Part shown: positions 62,318 through 64,000 of the stretch, in pieces
How the letters are laid out: each line of letters begins with the position of its first letter
Numbering within the stretch: position 1 is the first letter of the stretch
Assembly: GCA_009908845.1 (NCBI GenBank)
Contig: JAAAOQ010000265.1
Location: 1 to 64,000, forward strand
Length of the DNA stretch: 64,000 bases
Source of the DNA: Gammaproteobacteria bacterium
GTDB lineage: Bacteria; Pseudomonadota; Gammaproteobacteria; Chromatiales; Chromatiaceae
Reading direction: 5' to 3'
The notes under the pieces: model-generated
Told to the model about the DNA's origin: nothing
The model's database searches: none
The model's input: only the letters and a program-made list of their open reading frames with translations
Program-made: the position numbers and the translations under genes

Positions 62318-63382
62318 TCAGTTGACCTTCGGGTCGAGCTCGCCCTTGGCATAGCGATCGGTCATCGCCTCGAGCGACAGGACCTTGATCTTGCTTGCAT
62401 TGCCGGCGGTGCCGAAGGCCTCGTAGCGGGCCTTGCAGATGTCCTTCATCGCCTTGGTCGAGGCCTGAAGGTACTTGCGGGGGTCGAAGTTCTTCGGGTT
62501 CTCGGCCAGATGCTTGCGGATGGCGCCGGTGGAGGCCATGCGCAGGTCGGTATCGATGTTGACCTTGCGCACACCGTTCTTGATGCCCTCGGCGATCTCT
62601 TCGACCGGTACGCCATAGGTCTCGCCCATATCGCCGCCGAACTCGTCGATGATCTTCAGCCATTCCTGCGGCACCGACGAGGAGCCGTGCATCACCAGAT
62701 GGGTATCCGGGATGCGGGCGTGGATCTCACGGATGCGCTGGATCGCGAGGATGTCGCCCGTGGGTGGCCGGGTGAACTTGTAGGCGCCGTGGCTGGTGCC
62801 GATCGCGATCGCGAGGGCGTCGACCTGGGTATCCTTGACGAACTTGGCGGCCTCTTCCGGATCGGTCAGCAGCTGATCATGCGATAGCTTGCCCTCGGCG
62901 CCAGAGCCGTCTTCCTCGCCGGCCATGCCGGACTCGAGCGAGCCCAGGCAGCCCAGCTCGCCCTCGACCGAGACGCCGCAGGCGTGGGCCATGTCGACGA
63001 CCTGGCGGGTCACGTTGGCGTTGTACTCGTAGTCCATCGGCGTCTTCATGTCCTCGCCGAGCGAGCCGTCCATCATCACCGAGCTGAAGCCGAGCTGGAT
63101 CGAGCGCTGGCAGACCGCCGGTGAGGCGCCGTGGTCCTGGTGCATCACGACCGGGATATGCGGCCATTCCTCGATCGCGGCCAAGATCAGGTGGCGCAGG
63201 AAGGGCGCGCCGGCGTACTTACGGGCACCGGCCGAGGCCTGGCAGATCACCGGCGAGTCGGTCTCGTCGGCCGCCTCCATGATGGCGCGCATCTGCTCGA
63301 GATTGTTCACGTTGAAGGCTGGGACGCCGTACTGATGCTCAGCGGCGTGATCCAGCAATTGGCGAAGCGAAATAAGAGCCAT
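62318..63382 (-). CDS. fba: Fructose-bisphosphate aldolase class II
   Basis: [87 protein letters not shown]. Confidence 0.98.
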   Translation of the reverse strand: MALISLRQLLDHAAEHQYGVPAFNVNNLEQMRAIMEAADETDSPVICQASAGARKYAGAPFLRHLILAAIEEWPHIPVVMHQDHGASPAVCQRSIQLGFSSVMMDGSLGEDMKTPMDYEYNANVTRQVVDMAHACGVSVEGELGCLGSLESGMAGEEDGSGAEGKLSHDQLLTDPEEAAKFVKDTQVDALAIAIGTSHGAYKFTRPPTGDILAIQRIREIHARIPDTHLVMHGSSSVPQEWLKIIDEFGGDMGETYGVPVEEIAEGIKNGVRKVNIDTDLRMASTGAIRKHLAENPKNFDPRKYLQASTKAMKDICKARYEAFGTAGNASKIKVLSLEAMTDRYAKGELDPKVN

Positions 63383-63443
63383 TGCGGTTCTCCTCTGTCG
63401 TTGAAGGGTTAAACGGGACGTTCCGAGCTAGTGGGCTGTTCGA

Positions 63444-64000
63444 TCAATCGCCGGTCAGTAGCCGATGCTCACCGACGCGCATGATTTTCATGATGTTGGT
63501 CTGTCCTTCGACCCCGCTGCGATCACCCTTGGTGATCAGCACCAGATCGCCTTCCTGCACCGTGCCATGGCGCAGCAGCTCCTCGATGACCTCCTTGTTG
63601 ACCTCGTGGATGTCAGTGCTCGCGACATCGAATCTTACTGGATAGACACCGCGGAAAAGGGTTACTTTTCGACGGGTTGGAACCTGTCGGGTCATCGCGT
63701 AGATCGGGATGCCGGAGCTGATCCGCGACATCCACTTGACCGTGGAGCCGGACTCGGTCAGCGCCGCGATCGCCTTCACGCCCAGGTGATTGGCGGTGTA
63801 CATGGTCGCCATCGCGATGGCCTCATCGACGCGGCCGAAGACGGCGTCGATGCGATGCCCGGAGCGCTGCACCAGCCGCTCCTTCTCGGCCTCGGCACAG
63901 ATGCGCGACATCGACTCGACGACCTTGGGCGGATTCTTGCCGACCGAGGTCTCGGCCGAGAGCATCACCGCATCGGTGCCGTCGAGCACCGCGTTGGCGA
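63444..64000 (-). CDS. pyk: Pyruvate kinase (C-terminal part; truncated by window edge)
   Basis: LDGTDAVMLSAETSVGKNPPKVVESMSRICAEAE, GVKAIAALTESGSTVKWMSRISSGIPIYAMT. Confidence 0.97.
   Translation of the reverse strand, partial: ANAVLDGTDAVMLSAETSVGKNPPKVVESMSRICAEAEKERLVQRSGHRIDAVFGRVDEAIAMATMYTANHLGVKAIAALTESGSTVKWMSRISSGIPIYAMTRQVPTRRKVTLFRGVYPVRFDVASTDIHEVNKEVIEELLRHGTVQEGDLVLITKGDRSGVEGQTNIMKIMRVGEHRLLTGD

Overview
The window looks like a chromosomal segment of a high-GC purple sulfur bacterium (Chromatiaceae-like gammaproteobacterium). This is inferred from a Gly/Tyr-rich secreted sulfur-globule-type protein, a V-type ATPase operon and the housekeeping order truD-ispF-ispD-ftsB-eno-kdsA-pyrG. 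Other housekeeping genes are aspC-like, uvrB, dnaQ-rnhA-methyltransferase, mltD, queE/queD/queC, fba and pyk, plus tRNA-Asn. The most unusual region is a ~24 kb co-directional block (38.5-62.2 kb). It contains (i) a chemosensory operon with a cytosolic receptor carrying two signalling tips, a triple-CheW scaffold, a HEAT-repeat gene and a STAS-like mini-protein; (ii) an RsbR-RsbS-RsbT stressosome module with a second RsbT-like kinase, an RsbX-like phosphatase, a histidine kinase, a response regulator and a ParA ATPase; and (iii) an operon of an orphan periplasmic binding protein, a transmembrane PAS/GGDEF/EAL protein, KaiC and KaiB, chained by ATGA stop/start overlaps. The KaiC keeps the T-x-S-H-x-S-T autophosphorylation motif and has a C-terminal coiled-coil extension. 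Other oddities: a three-domain QueD fusion in which only the middle domain keeps the catalytic residues, a Ser/Gly/Asp-rich insertion inside QueE, a V-ATPase operon with no recognisable subunit D, a second binding-protein/diguanylate-cyclase ATGA pair, a decayed DUF433/DUF5615 toxin-antitoxin pair and a group II intron domain V-like relic at the left edge. All family calls are by eye from the translations; no database search was run.
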